From NCBI RefSeq assembly GCF_017591425.1, contig NW_024465655.1, positions 991,501-1,055,500 on the forward strand: a DNA stretch of 64,000 bases. The letters run 5' to 3'. The position numbers and the translations under genes are program-made. Within the stretch, counting starts at the first letter, position 1, and the number at the start of each line of letters is the position of its first letter. This DNA is from Ochotona curzoniae. Taxonomy: Eukaryota > Chordata > Mammalia > Lagomorpha > Ochotonidae. Below the pieces are notes generated by a model. The model was not told the origin of the DNA. It made no database searches and saw nothing but the letters and a program-made list of their open reading frames with translations. This document shows, piece by piece, positions 1 to 13,680 of this stretch.

Positions 1-306
1 CAGTATAGCAGTGTTAGCAGGCTAAGCCTCTGCCTGCACCGCCTGCATCCCATTTGGCCACCAGTTCTAGTCCCAGCTACTCCATTCTCCACCTAGCTCC
101 CTGCTTACAGCCTGGAAAAGCAGCAGAGGATGGTTCAAGTCCTTAGGCCTCTGCACCCATGTGGGAGACCTGGAGGATGCTCCTGGCTCCTGGCCACTGG
201 ATTAGCTCAGTGCTGGCCATTGTGGCCATTCTGGGGGGTGGACCAACAGATGGAAAATTTGTCTCTCCTTCTCTTTGTAAATCTACTTCTCAAATAAAAA
301 GAAATG
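1..306 (+). mobile_element. Old SINE at the window edge, CDK7 intron 3
   Basis: GTTAGCAGGCTAAGCCTCTG to TCTCAAATAAAAAG; its 5' end may lie off the window. Confidence 0.75.
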
Positions 307-701
307 TTAAAAGAAGAAGAAGAAAGGGAAGAAGAAAAGCAAGCAAGCCGTCCAATCATGTAACTCCTAACATTGCCTTCTGGGATTCACACGGTCAGGA
401 ATGTGGACTAGAGCCGGCACTCAGCCTCAGGCACTCTAGTGGAAACACCGCATCTCCATCAGCAGCCCCACTGCTGTGCTAAAGGCTGGGCCCAAGTAAC
501 AGCTACAGTGACACGTTTTTATACAAATCTGCGTGATTTAGGAAGTGACTTAACAGCCTAGGATAAATGGGGAGGTTTCCACTCTGTCTATAGCATAACA
601 CATCTAAAACATAAACACTTGTACCATATAGGTGACAAGTAAACAACTCTTCTCTTGGGGGCTGACTCTGTGCTAAAATCAAATTAGTGATAATACAGTG
701 T

Positions 702-985
702 CCAGGCACTGGTGGTGTAGCCCAGTAGGTGGGACTACCACAGCGGCTTGTACCTGCCAGCTGGGGCCTTGATGCCCTGCTTCCAGCGCAGGCACCTGCT
801 AAGGCACCTGGAAAGGCAGTGAGTGACGGCCCAAGTGCCAGGGCTCATGCCACCCACACAGGGCACCTGGATGGAGCTCCAGTCTTCTGCCTTCACCTAC
901 GCCATCGGCAACTTTTGGGGGAGTGCAATAGTGAATGGAAGGTCTTTCTCTAGTTTCTACTTTTCAAATAAGTGATAAAAAATTT
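702..985 (+). mobile_element. Old SINE, CDK7 intron 3
   Basis: CCAGGCACTGGTGGTGTAGC to TTTTCAAATAAGTGATAAAA; strongly diverged. Confidence 0.7.
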
Positions 986-1037
986 TTCAAAAAGTATTAC
1001 TTCCAATACAAGAATTTTAAAATTAAAAATAAGATAT

Positions 1038-1365
1038 GGGGCCCAGCATGGTAGCCCAGTACTAACGTCCTCGCTTTGCTTGCACCGGGATCCCATACGG
1101 GCGCCAGTTCTAATCCTGGCGGCCCCATTTCCCATCCAGCTCCCTGCTTGTGGCCTGGGAAAGCAGTAGAGGACAGACCAAAGCCCTGGGACCCTGCACC
1201 TGTGTGGGAGAGGCTCCTGGCTCCTAATTTGGGATCGGCTCAGCTCCAACTGCTGTGGCCACTTGGGGAATGAATTATCGGACAGAAGATCTTCCTCTCA
1301 ACCTTTCCTCCTGTCTGTGTATCTTACTTTGCAATAAAAATAAATACGTCTTTTAGAAAAATAAT
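1038..1365 (+). mobile_element. CSINE, CDK7 intron 3
   Basis: GGGGCCCAGCATGGTAGCCC head to TTGCAATAAAAATAAATACG tail. Confidence 0.9.
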
Positions 1366-1790
1366 AAGATCTGGTGCTCCTACAGAGATGCCAGGTGTTT
1401 CTATGAGAATCACTCTGTGATGATCACTCACGCGGCTTCGAAGGATAAACCTTTTCCCTAAACATTCATTTCAGGGCGAGTTTTGTAAACCTCCACAAAA
1501 ATCTATCCTGGATTTTCCAGTGATCAGCAGTCCAGAGCCATGGAAGACCAGCGCTTGTACCAGCCACACAAGCCAGGGCTAACCTTTCTATGTGATGGGA
1601 ATGCTGCTATGAATAAGCAAGTGATGAAAAAAATCATCAACTCTCCTTCCCTGATCGTAAGGCAAAACCTTCACTCCTCCGACGCCGGAGCTCTGTCCAA
1701 AGGCACTGTCGGCTCTTGGCAACACTGCTCACGCCCTCCCTGAGAATGGGATACAAGCTCCCGTGCTGTCAGGTTACACGAAATACTTAC

Positions 1791-4333
<2,543 letters not shown>

Positions 4334-4620
4334 TCGGACAGCACGGGACCCACTCCAGCCAGAAGGGACAGGCGGCCCGAGCCGGGTGGAATTTAAAGCC
4401 ACCTTAAAGCCGCCCCAAACAGCCCCTTCCGCCGCCGGGACGCCGACGTTGGCGAAACCCCGCCCTGCTTCCGGCATGGGAGGGCCGCGAGGAAAGGTTC
4501 CGGGCGGCGACGGCCTCACGGAAGCGGCGCGCCGGCTGACGCGCGCCGTCACGTGATAGCGGCGAATGCCGGAAGTGGGCTGCCCAGGGTTCCCTTTTCG
4601 TGGTGTTCAATGCGATATTG
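4334..4620 (-). promoter_or_regulatory. CDK7 CpG-island promoter
   Basis: CpG-rich sequence upstream of the CDK7 ATG. It contains ETS-type cores CCGGAAGTG (4569-4577) and, in the other orientation, CTTCCGG (4468-4474), and the palindromic E-box TCACGTGA at 4549-4556. No TATA box. Confidence 0.7.
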
Positions 4621-5799
4621 ACCTTGCCATCGAGGGACAGTCGGAGTTGTAACAAATTCTGCGTTCGGAATGTTTTAGGCGTGTCTGAAGGGGGGAAGTT
4701 GGGCCCTACGGCTCACCTAGCCTTCTGGTTCTTGGCTAGGGTTTTCTGGCGTGTCGGTTGCTACGGACGCCAGACCCCGCGCTCACAGGTTGCTAAGGCC
4801 TGGTGCGCTCCCTGCATGAATCCAGCTCAGCGGGAACACGTTGTGTGGGGGATCAGGACTCTCGGGCGCTGTTTTCCTCTCTGTGAAGTGGAAATAGACA
4901 TCACAGATGGTTACGAGGGGAATTGTAAAGTGCTCCTTTGTTAGTGGGCATCAAGCGTCAAGCGTAACGGGGATCCCTGTCTCCTGATGGGAGGCATTGC
5001 AAACGCGTCCGATGTGCAACGATCTGTAGGGCTCAGTGCTAGAGCGCTCACTCGTCAGGAAAAGGAGGTGAGGCTGGGGACAGGGCATGCGGAGTGCCGT
5101 TGTGTTAAAGAGAGTGGTAAAAGAAAGGTCACTGAAAAGCCACGAAGGGAGCTGAGCAGACAAGCGGTACGATCGGCCCGTGTTTGAAGACGATTACGCT
5201 ACAGACTTAGGGAAAGAAAAGCGAAAGAGCCTGTTCAGGTCCCAGTTCACCTCCTGGCTCCAGCACTGGGCCAGGGAGGCAGCAGTGGTAGCTCCAGGCA
5301 TAGACTCCCTGCCACCCGCATAGGACAACTTGGATCGCATTCTGGGTCCTGGCTGGGGCCTGGCGCCCGCAGTGGAGGATGCTTGGGGAGTGAGCCAACA
5401 GTTGGGCTTGCGTTTAAAGAAAGAGGACCTGTTACAGAATTACTGCAGCAATCCAGATGGCTGACTGTGGGTGATGCCAGTTTGATTTCTGCCCACAGGC
5501 TGCATATGGGACTGGGGGAACAATTGCAAAGGACCACCGAGCAAGTAATTCCCCCGTTGCATGTGTTGTTTCTAAGAGACGAGAATCCTGATTTTCAGAA
5601 TACCAAGGCCAAAAACCGAGTCGTTAGTAGAGTAGAACGTATCAGTGTTTACTCTGGCACCAGACTGCCTGCATTTGAACACCCACTAGACGGCTGACTT
5701 GAACAAATCATCTCCTGTGTGTAGCTGGGCTCTTCTGCAGGAACCACTAAAATGATTGACTTCACACTAACTTCAGAGCTTCTAGAACAATGTCTGACA

Positions 5800-6120
5800 T
5801 AAGCCCAGTACGATAGCCTAGTAGCTAAAGCCTTCACTTTGCAAGTGCCAGGATCTTATAGCACGCTGGTTCTAATCCCGGCTGCTCCACTTCCCATCCA
5901 GTTCTGTTTGTGGCCTGGGAAAGCATTCGAGGACAGCCCCAAAGCTTTGGGACCCTGCACCCATGTGGGAGACCAGGAAGAAGCTCCTGACTCCTGGCTT
6001 TGAATCAGCTCAGCTCCAGCCATTCCAGCCACTTGGGGAGCGAACCAGCAAATGATCTTTCTCTGCCTTTCCTTCTCTCTGTAAATCTACCTTCCCAGTA
6101 AAGATAAATTAAAAAGTGTC
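5800..6120 (+). mobile_element. CSINE that received the 6.4-kb composite insertion
   Basis: AGCCCAGTACGATAGCC head to CCAGTAAAGATAAATT tail. The composite element enters this A-rich tail at 6111-6120. Confidence 0.85.
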
Positions 6121-6121
6121 G

Positions 6122-9100
6122 GGTGGGTCTCAGGACGGGGCGTCTCATGCCTGGATCCCGGACAGCCGCCATGGGCACATGGTGAGCCGTTCTCCCCGGG
6201 CCTGCTGGGTTTCGGGGGCCGCTTCCTTCGGGGTGAGTAGACCGAGGGGGGGAGGCCTCCGGGACTGGGCAGGTCCGGGGCCCACCCGCCGCCTTCATGG
6301 GGCGGTGAATGGGATTTGGGAGGGGCGCGACCTTGGGCCTGGGTTATTTAAACCTCCAGCAGCCTCCTGGCAGCTGGTGGGTCTCAGGACGGGGCGTCTC
6401 ATGCCTGGATCCCGGACAGCCGCCATGGGCACATGGTGAGCCGTTCTCCCCGGGCCTGCTGGGTTTCGGGGGCCGCTTCCTTCGGGGTGAGTAGACCGAG
6501 GGGGGGAGGCCTCCGGGACTGGGCAGGTCCGGGGCCCACCCGCCGCCTTCATGGGGCGGTGAATGGGATTTGGGAGGGGCGCGACCTTGGGCCTGGGTTA
6601 TTTAAACCTCCAGCAGCCTCCTGGCAGCTGGTGGGTCTCAGGACGGGGCGTCTCATGCCTGGATCCCGGACAGCCGCCATGGGCACATGGTGAGCCGTTC
6701 TCCCCGGGCCTGCTGGGTTTCGGGGGCCGCTTCCTTCGGGGTGAGTAGACCGAGGGGGGGAGGCCTCCGGGACTGGGCAGGTCCGGGGCCCACCCGCCGC
6801 CTTCATGGGGCGGTGAATGGGATTTGGGAGGGGCGCGACCTTGGGCCTGGGTTATTTAAACCTCCAGCAGCCTCCTGGCAGCTGGTGGGTCTCAGGACGG
6901 GGCGTCTCATGCCTGGATCCCGGACAGCCGCCATGGGCACATGGTGAGCCGTTCTCCCCGGGCCTGCTGGGTTTCGGGGGCCGCTTCCTTCGGGGTGAGT
7001 AGACCGAGGGGGGGAGGCCTCCGGGACTGGGCAGGTCCGGGGCCCACCCGCCGCCTTCATGGGGCGGTGAATGGGATTTGGGAGGGGCGCGACCTTGGGC
7101 CTGGGTTATTTAAACCTCCAGCAGCCTCCTGGCAGCTGGTGGGTCTCAGGACGGGGCGTCTCATGCCTGGATCCCGGACAGCCGCCATGGGCACATGGTG
7201 AGCCGTTCTCCCCGGGCCTGCTGGGTTTCGGGGGCCGCTTCCTTCGGGGTGAGTAGACCGAGGGGGGGAGGCCTCCGGGACTGGGCAGGTCCGGGGCCCA
7301 CCCGCCGCCTTCATGGGGCGGTGAATGGGATTTGGGAGGGGCGCGACCTTGGGCCTGGGTTATTTAAACCTCCAGCAGCCTCCTGGCAGCTGGTGGGTCT
7401 CAGGACGGGGCGTCTCATGCCTGGATCCCGGACAGCCGCCATGGGCACATGGTGAGCCGTTCTCCCCGGGCCTGCTGGGTTTCGGGGGCCGCTTCCTTCG
7501 GGGTGAGTAGACCGAGGGGGGGAGGCCTCCGGGACTGGGCAGGTCCGGGGCCCACCCGCCGCCTTCATGGGGCGGTGAATGGGATTTGGGAGGGGCGCGA
7601 CCTTGGGCCTGGGTTATTTAAACCTCCAGCAGCCTCCTGGCAGCTGGTGGGTCTCAGGACGGGGCGTCTCATGCCTGGATCCCGGACAGCCGCCATGGGC
7701 ACATGGTGAGCCGTTCTCCCCGGGCCTGCTGGGTTTCGGGGGCCGCTTCCTTCGGGGTGAGTAGACCGAGGGGGGGAGGCCTCCGGGACTGGGCAGGTCC
7801 GGGGCCCACCCGCCGCCTTCATGGGGCGGTGAATGGGATTTGGGAGGGGCGCGACCTTGGGCCTGGGTTATTTAAACCTCCAGCAGCCTCCTGGCAGCTG
7901 GTGGGTCTCAGGACGGGGCGTCTCATGCCTGGATCCCGGACAGCCGCCATGGGCACATGGTGAGCCGTTCTCCCCGGGCCTGCTGGGTTTCGGGGGCCGC
8001 TTCCTTCGGGGTGAGTAGACCGAGGGGGGGAGGCCTCCGGGACTGGGCAGGTCCGGGGCCCACCCGCCGCCTTCATGGGGCGGTGAATGGGATTTGGGAG
8101 GGGCGCGACCTTGGGCCTGGGTTATTTAAACCTCCAGCAGCCTCCTGGCAGCTGGTGGGTCTCAGGACGGGGCGTCTCATGCCTGGATCCCGGACAGCCG
8201 CCATGGGCACATGGTGAGCCGTTCTCCCCGGGCCTGCTGGGTTTCGGGGGCCGCTTCCTTCGGGGTGAGTAGACCGAGGGGGGGAGGCCTCCGGGACTGG
8301 GCAGGTCCGGGGCCCACCCGCCGCCTTCATGGGGCGGTGAATGGGATTTGGGAGGGGCGCGACCTTGGGCCTGGGTTATTTAAACCTCCAGCAGCCTCCT
8401 GGCAGCTGGTGGGTCTCAGGACGGGGCGTCTCATGCCTGGATCCCGGACAGCCGCCATGGGCACATGGTGAGCCGTTCTCCCCGGGCCTGCTGGGTTTCG
8501 GGGGCCGCTTCCTTCGGGGTGAGTAGACCGAGGGGGGGAGGCCTCCGGGACTGGGCAGGTCCGGGGCCCACCCGCCGCCTTCATGGGGCGGTGAATGGGA
8601 TTTGGGAGGGGCGCGACCTTGGGCCTGGGTTATTTAAACCTCCAGCAGCCTCCTGGCAGCTGGTGGGTCTCAGGACGGGGCGTCTCATGCCTGGATCCCG
8701 GACAGCCGCCATGGGCACATGGTGAGCCGTTCTCCCCGGGCCTGCTGGGTTTCGGGGGCCGCTTCCTTCGGGGTGAGTAGACCGAGGGGGGGAGGCCTCC
8801 GGGACTGGGCAGGTCCGGGGCCCACCCGCCGCCTTCATGGGGCGGTGAATGGGATTTGGGAGGGGCGCGACCTTGGGCCTGGGTTATTTAAACCTCCAGC
8901 AGCCTCCTGGCAGCTGGTGGGTCTCAGGACGGGGCGTCTCATGCCTGGATCCCGGACAGCCGCCATGGGCACATGGTGAGCCGTTCTCCCCGGGCCTGCT
9001 GGGTTTCGGGGGCCGCTTCCTTCGGGGTGAGTAGACCGAGGGGGGGAGGCCTCCGGGACTGGGCAGGTCCGGGGCCCACCCGCCGCCTTCATGGGGCGGT

Positions 9101-10265
9101 GAATGGGATTTGGGAGGGGCGCGACCTTGGGCCTGGGTTATTTAAACCTCCAGCAGCCTCCTGGCAGCTGGTGGGTCTCAGGACGGGGCGTCTCATGCCT
9201 GGATCCCGGACAGCCGCCATGGGCACATGGTGAGCCGTTCTCCCCGGGCCTGCTGGGTTTCGGGGGCCGCTTCCTTCGGGGTGAGTAGACCGAGGGGGGG
9301 AGGCCTCCGGGACTGGGCAGGTCCGGGGCCCACCCGCCGCCTTCATGGGGCGGTGAATGGGATTTGGGAGGGGCGCGACCTTGGGCCTGGGTTATTTAAA
9401 CCTCCAGCAGCCTCCTGGCAGCTGGTGGGTCTCAGGACGGGGCGTCTCATGCCTGGATCCCGGACAGCCGCCATGGGCACATGGTGAGCCGTTCTCCCCG
9501 GGCCTGCTGGGTTTCGGGGGCCGCTTCCTTCGGGGTGAGTAGACCGAGGGGGGGAGGCCTCCGGGACTGGGCAGGTCCGGGGCCCACCCGCCGCCTTCAT
9601 GGGGCGGTGAATGGGATTTGGGAGGGGCGCGACCTTGGGCCTGGGTTATTTAAACCTCCAGCAGCCTCCTGGCAGCTGGTGGGTCTCAGGACGGGGCGTC
9701 TCATGCCTGGATCCCGGACAGCCGCCATGGGCACATGGTGAGCCGTTCTCCCCGGGCCTGCTGGGTTTCGGGGGCCGCTTCCTTCGGGGTGAGTAGACCG
9801 AGGGGGGGAGGCCTCCGGGACTGGGCAGGTCCGGGGCCCACCCGCCGCCTTCATGGGGCGGTGAATGGGATTTGGGAGGGGCGCGACCTTGGGCCTGGGT
9901 TATTTAAACCTCCAGCAGCCTCCTGGCAGCTGGTGGGTCTCAGGACGGGGCGTCTCATGCCTGGATCCCGGACAGCCGCCATGGGCACATGGTGAGCCGT
10001 TCTCCCCGGGCCTGCTGGGTTTCGGGGGCCGCTTCCTTCGGGGTGAGTAGACCGAGGGGGGGAGGCCTCCGGGACTGGGCAGGTCCGGGGCCCACCCGCC
10101 GCCTTCATGGGGCGGTGAATGGGATTTGGGAGGGGCGCGACCTTGGGCCTGGGTTATTTAAACCTCCAGCAGCCTCCTGGCAGCTGGTGGGTCTCAGGAC
10201 GGGGCGTCTCATGCCTGGATCCCGGACAGCCGCCATGGGCACATGGTGAGCCGTTCTCCCCGGGC
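6122..10265 (+). repeat. Tandem array of 254-bp CpG-rich monomers, 16.3 copies
   Basis: Unit starts fall at 6122, 6376, 6630 and so on every 254 bp, giving 16 full units to 10185 and an 80-bp partial unit to 10265. All copies read identically as far as I can tell by eye and from their identical translations. Each unit contains GCCGCCATGG (a perfect Kozak context, then a four-codon ORF), two 5' splice-donor matches (ATG/GTGAGC and GGG/GTGAGT), several G runs, and near its end TATTTAAA (6345-6352 in unit 1). The short ORFs on both strands are products of the tandem structure, not genes. Confidence 0.97.
6345..6352 (+). promoter_or_regulatory. TATA-like box of the 254-bp monomer (first of 16)
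   Basis: TATTTAAA lies 31 bp before the start of the next unit (6376). That unit start is exactly the position at which the whole insertion begins (6122), so the spacing matches a TATA box and its transcription start. It recurs every 254 bp to about 10162. Confidence 0.6.
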
Positions 10266-10309
10266 GGCCAGTGCGCCATTGGTGCCAGGCTCCGCCTGCT
10301 GGCCGCCCG
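10261..10309. repeat. Hairpin-forming inverted repeat at the array/core junction
   Basis: An 11-bp perfect inverted repeat, CGGGCGGCCAG at 10261-10271 and CTGGCCGCCCG at 10299-10309, with a 27-nt loop. The left arm starts inside the last partial monomer. Confidence 0.75.
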
Positions 10310-12480
10310 GCCCGGGAGCTCTGGGGAGTTGGTTCTTTGAGTTGCTGCTTAATTAGCTCCAGGTTGAACCCATTGTGCTTCTTGGACCTGACACAGGCAG
10401 TTACTCTTCCTTAGCAAAACTTGTAATCACTAATAATGCTGAGCACCAAATACCAGTCATGCAGAAGCTATGGCTTGGGGCTTGTCCTGCACAAGTAGCT
10501 CCAACAGCTGGCCAAAGTGTCAACTGGTAATGGAACAGAGTAGATTAGGCACGACTGAGCAAACCTTAGCCCACAAGTAAAACTAGAAACCAGGAGGGAG
10601 CAGAGGTCATGCCGAGCTAGGCTCTTGTACCTGCTGGTCTGTGGGAGCCTGGGACGCTAAGCCACAGTGTCTAAGGCAGAGTTCGGGACAGGGGAGGGGC
10701 TGTGCCAAGCTGAGTCAGAGCATCCATTGGCAGGCATGTGATCTATGGCTGGGAACAGACCCGGTTGGGGAGCAAAGGGCACAACCCTAGCTGGGCTGAG
10801 GTTCCCACCAAGAGGCGCGTGGCCTGGAAGGGGGCTGCCTTCTGATCTGGAAACTGTTGTAGTCTCCCTTGGCACAAGTGTGGACTGGGATTGAATGCAC
10901 CGAACTGGGCCGGACCCCGACTCCCCCTGGTGTTCTGGAGGACCAGGGCAGATGTGGGATGGACTAGGCAGGGTCTCAAACCCCTACTGAGCCATGTGTG
11001 AGCCATACGTGGGTATGGGCAAACCATGTCTGGGCTGGAACATCCAACAGCAAGAACCAGATTGGGTTGAAGGCCAGTCAGGAAAAGCCGCAGTTCCTGC
11101 TATGACAGGAGGTGGACTGAGTAGGGTTGGCTCATGGACCCACTGGTAAGCGTGAAACCTGGCATTGGGAGAGGTTCTGATGGAGGAGCCTGGGCAACTC
11201 CTCTGGCAGGGCACAGACCCAGCAGGTAAACGCAAGAAACATGATAGGAAACAGCCCAGAAAAAGCCATGGAAAACTACCCACTGGCATACAATTGGCAG
11301 ACGTGGGGGCAAGACCAGGCTGAATCTGTCCACGTCATCCACTGGCAAATCCAGGCACCAGTGTGGGTCGACCCAGGTTCGGTCGCAACAAAGACTAGTG
11401 CACATTATGGAATGCCGAGGTGAGGTTGCCTGTACCGGAAGGGACCGCAGCGCCCAACCAGCCTGAGAACAAGAAAGGAAGTGGGCAGAGCTGGCAGGGG
11501 AATAAGGGAGGGTTCCTTTGCTGGACAGCTACTTCCACAGGAGAGCATGGGCTGGGATGGGGGCAGACCAGACTAGGCAGAGCTACCACACCTGTGCGCC
11601 TCATGTGGACTAGATCAGGGAAAGGCCAGGCTGGGCGGATTATTCCTACTGGTGCAAACAAAATTAAAGTGGGCGAGGTTTGTTTGGGCAGCATCAACTG
11701 GAATCTGGGAGTGGGAGAGGCCTGGGAGGGAAATAGTGGGCTCATCCCTCTTGGGTTACCACTTCCATGGGAGGACATAAAACTAAGACAGCGGCTGGGG
11801 TGGAATGGGATGTGGGACAGACTGGATTACTGCTACACTTACTGGCAAACCAGGGTAGGGGGTGGGCCTGGTTGGGGTTATTGTGGGTCGCTCCAACCTA
11901 GGCTACAGCTCCTGCTGGTTTATGTGAGGGCCAAGTATGTGCTGGGCAGAACCAGGCTGGACTGCAACACCCATTGGTTCCAGTGGAAGTCGGGAGTGAA
12001 AACAGAACCAACCCAGGAATTGCAACCACCAGCTGATTGGAGCGATGGACGGTGCCAGGCCCTGTACTTGTTAGCACATACAAGAAGTTTCTTTGGAGAT
12101 CTTCCTAATCTAAATGCTGGACTCAGAACCCTAACGAAGAAAAGAGAGAAGACAGAACAGGTCAACCAACCATCTCAGCTATGATGGACTATGTCAATCA
12201 GTGGATTTTTCAAAGATCTCATAGTGCTTGGAGTGGCAAGATTGACAGTGATTCATAACTGTGGCAATATTAAGACCACCTGAGCAAGAACCTCAGAGCA
12301 TGCCCTATATCCGGGACCTGGGGAGGGTGGGAAATTGGGTGGGCTTCTCCCTTTAATACCCCCCTTTGAATATGAAGCTAACAATATGGAAAACATACTA
12401 GTATTATCCACTTTCCTGTAGCCCTTGAACCTTCTTACCCTAATTAACTATGTAAAGAATGTCAAAATAAAATTTATTAA
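10310..12480 (+). repeat. VNTR-like core and 3' module of the composite element
   Basis: Linker, then degenerate repeats of about 60-80 bp (phrases such as CCCACTGGC, GGGCCAGGCTGGG and GCTGGAAC), then a 3' module resembling the lone L1-like 3' ends at 13681-13845 and, on the minus strand, 61915-62240. Rabbit L1 is described as having 78-bp direct repeats in its 3' UTR in some copies, so I infer this is L1 3' UTR-derived. The longest open frame in the window (11420-12184, 254 codons) lies here, has no domain I recognise and is probably fortuitous. Confidence 0.6.
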
Positions 12481-13227
12481 TAAGAAAAAAAAAAAAGTGT
12501 CTGACAGCGAGGTGCTTAGCTTATGTTAGCTGTTACTGCTGCAAAATCTAGAGCCGTTTGCCAGTACCTGGCTGTAGGCTAGATTTGTATATTGCCGGAA
12601 ATACACCCTCTTCATGTTTGATGGCACGTCGAGACGGACGCATGCTGTCATGGGACTTCTGCCCGTACTCTTTCTGAAATACATCACCTGTGACAGCAAT
12701 CCCACCTCCCTTTACAGTGCTAGTGAGCTAAACAACAGTTTTACCTTTGAGGCTCTGGGTTCTCAAGAGTGCCACATAGCACGTTGCTGGCAACTGTTTA
12801 GTTGCTACTCTGGGCAATACACACTTCATTAAGCTTTTGCTTAGCACTGTCCAGAGGACAAACCTGCTGATCGTCTCAGAAACAGGCCAGAATGACCTTG
12901 TCTTCTGATGTGAATGTAGTTGTGTAAGGGCCCGGGGGCGGGAAATGAGAAGGCCCGACTGCTCGATTTGCGCAGTTATGTCTGAAGTTCGGGGAAAGTG
13001 AGCCCTCCATCCAAGAGCCAGCATCACTCACCTGCTGAGGGACCTACCCTGCAGGACCACTGGCCAGCTCCACACAAGCCTTCAGATGACTGCAGCACCA
13101 CTGGGAGCCACTGGACTCTGGGGTTTGTTACAAACAGGTGATGCAATAGCTTGGTCCTATCAGACTGTATTGTAATAAAGAAGAAAACAAACAAAAGTAA
13201 CTGGCTTGCTGATGGTTATAGATACAA

Positions 13228-13365
13228 AGGGGCCTCAGAAAGTTCATGCATAGCATGTATCATGGGGGAAAAAAAACCCTGAAGATTCCACAACTTTTCT
13301 ACATGAAATCTAGCAAATGTTAATTCTGTTTTTCTTCAAACTTTTTGGCATACCCTTGTATATAA
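13228..13365. mobile_element. Old DNA-transposon (MITE-like) remnant
   Basis: Begins GGGGCCTCAGAAAGTTCATG and ends with the roughly inverted AAACTTTTTGGCATACCCTTG; these imperfect terminal inverted repeats enclose about 95 bp without coding capacity. It resembles the widespread mariner-type mammalian MITE with AAAAAGTTC ends. Family name uncertain. Confidence 0.45.
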
Positions 13366-13427
13366 GTGCTTTACCCCTAAATGAAATTAGGCTTCCTGGG
13401 GGAGGGATTAAGGGTTAAACTGCCTTT

Positions 13428-13675
13428 GTAACTAGCATATAAGCCTTGGCTCCTCCACTTTCCATCACACTTCCTGCTAAAAGGTCTGGGAAAAGCGGCG
13501 GAGAATGACTCAACTGCTTGGGCCCTGGTCCCATGTGTACGGCTCAGCACCAGTTGCAGGCTACTGGCTTCAGACTGGCCCAGCTCAGGGTGTTGTCGCC
13601 ATCAGGAAAATAAACCAGCAGGTGGAGCATCTTTCTCACCCACTCTCTGTAACTCTGCCTTTTAAAAAGAAAAAA
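13428..13675 (+). mobile_element. Old SINE fragment
   Basis: CTCCTCCACTTTCCATCACAC to CTGCCTTTTAAAAAG; head missing. Confidence 0.65.
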
Positions 13676-13680
13676 GAAAG

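Larger units (their letters stand above)
6121..12491 (+). mobile_element. Composite non-autonomous retroelement: 254-bp monomer array, VNTR core, L1-like 3' end, poly(A)
   Basis: A single 6.37-kb insertion. It is flanked by AAAAAGTGTC at 6111-6120 and 12492-12501, a 10-bp target-site duplication. The left junction reads AATT then AAAAAGTGTC, so the nicked strand is TTTTT/AATT, an L1 endonuclease consensus. Order within: extra G (6121), 16.3 monomers (6122-10265), a unique linker with hairpin, a core of degenerate 60-80 bp units with recurring ACCCACTGG and GGCTGCAGCA-like phrases, a 3' module ending near AATAAAATTTATTAATAAG, then A12. No ORF1, reverse transcriptase or endonuclease is encoded, so it must have been moved in trans, most simply by L1. 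It landed in the 3' tail of an older SINE (5800-6120). It resembles SVA/LAVA in layout, or an L1 whose coding part was removed by deletion or splicing. Confidence 0.88.

Noticed and set aside
1..1790. Search for CDK7 exon 4 and later exons
   Set aside because: No segment translating to INRTALREIKLL or later kinase motifs was found; these exons must lie left of the window.
6005..10340. About 45 identical short ORFs of 61, 85 and 86 codons on both strands, repeated every 254 bp
   Set aside because: They follow from one 254-bp unit in tandem (254 is not a multiple of 3, so each unit restarts the frame). No domain, and no constraint can be argued from identical copies.
10266..10620. Remains of L1 ORF1 or ORF2 between array and core
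   Set aside because: All frames are closed and no coiled-coil, RRM or reverse-transcriptase motif is visible.
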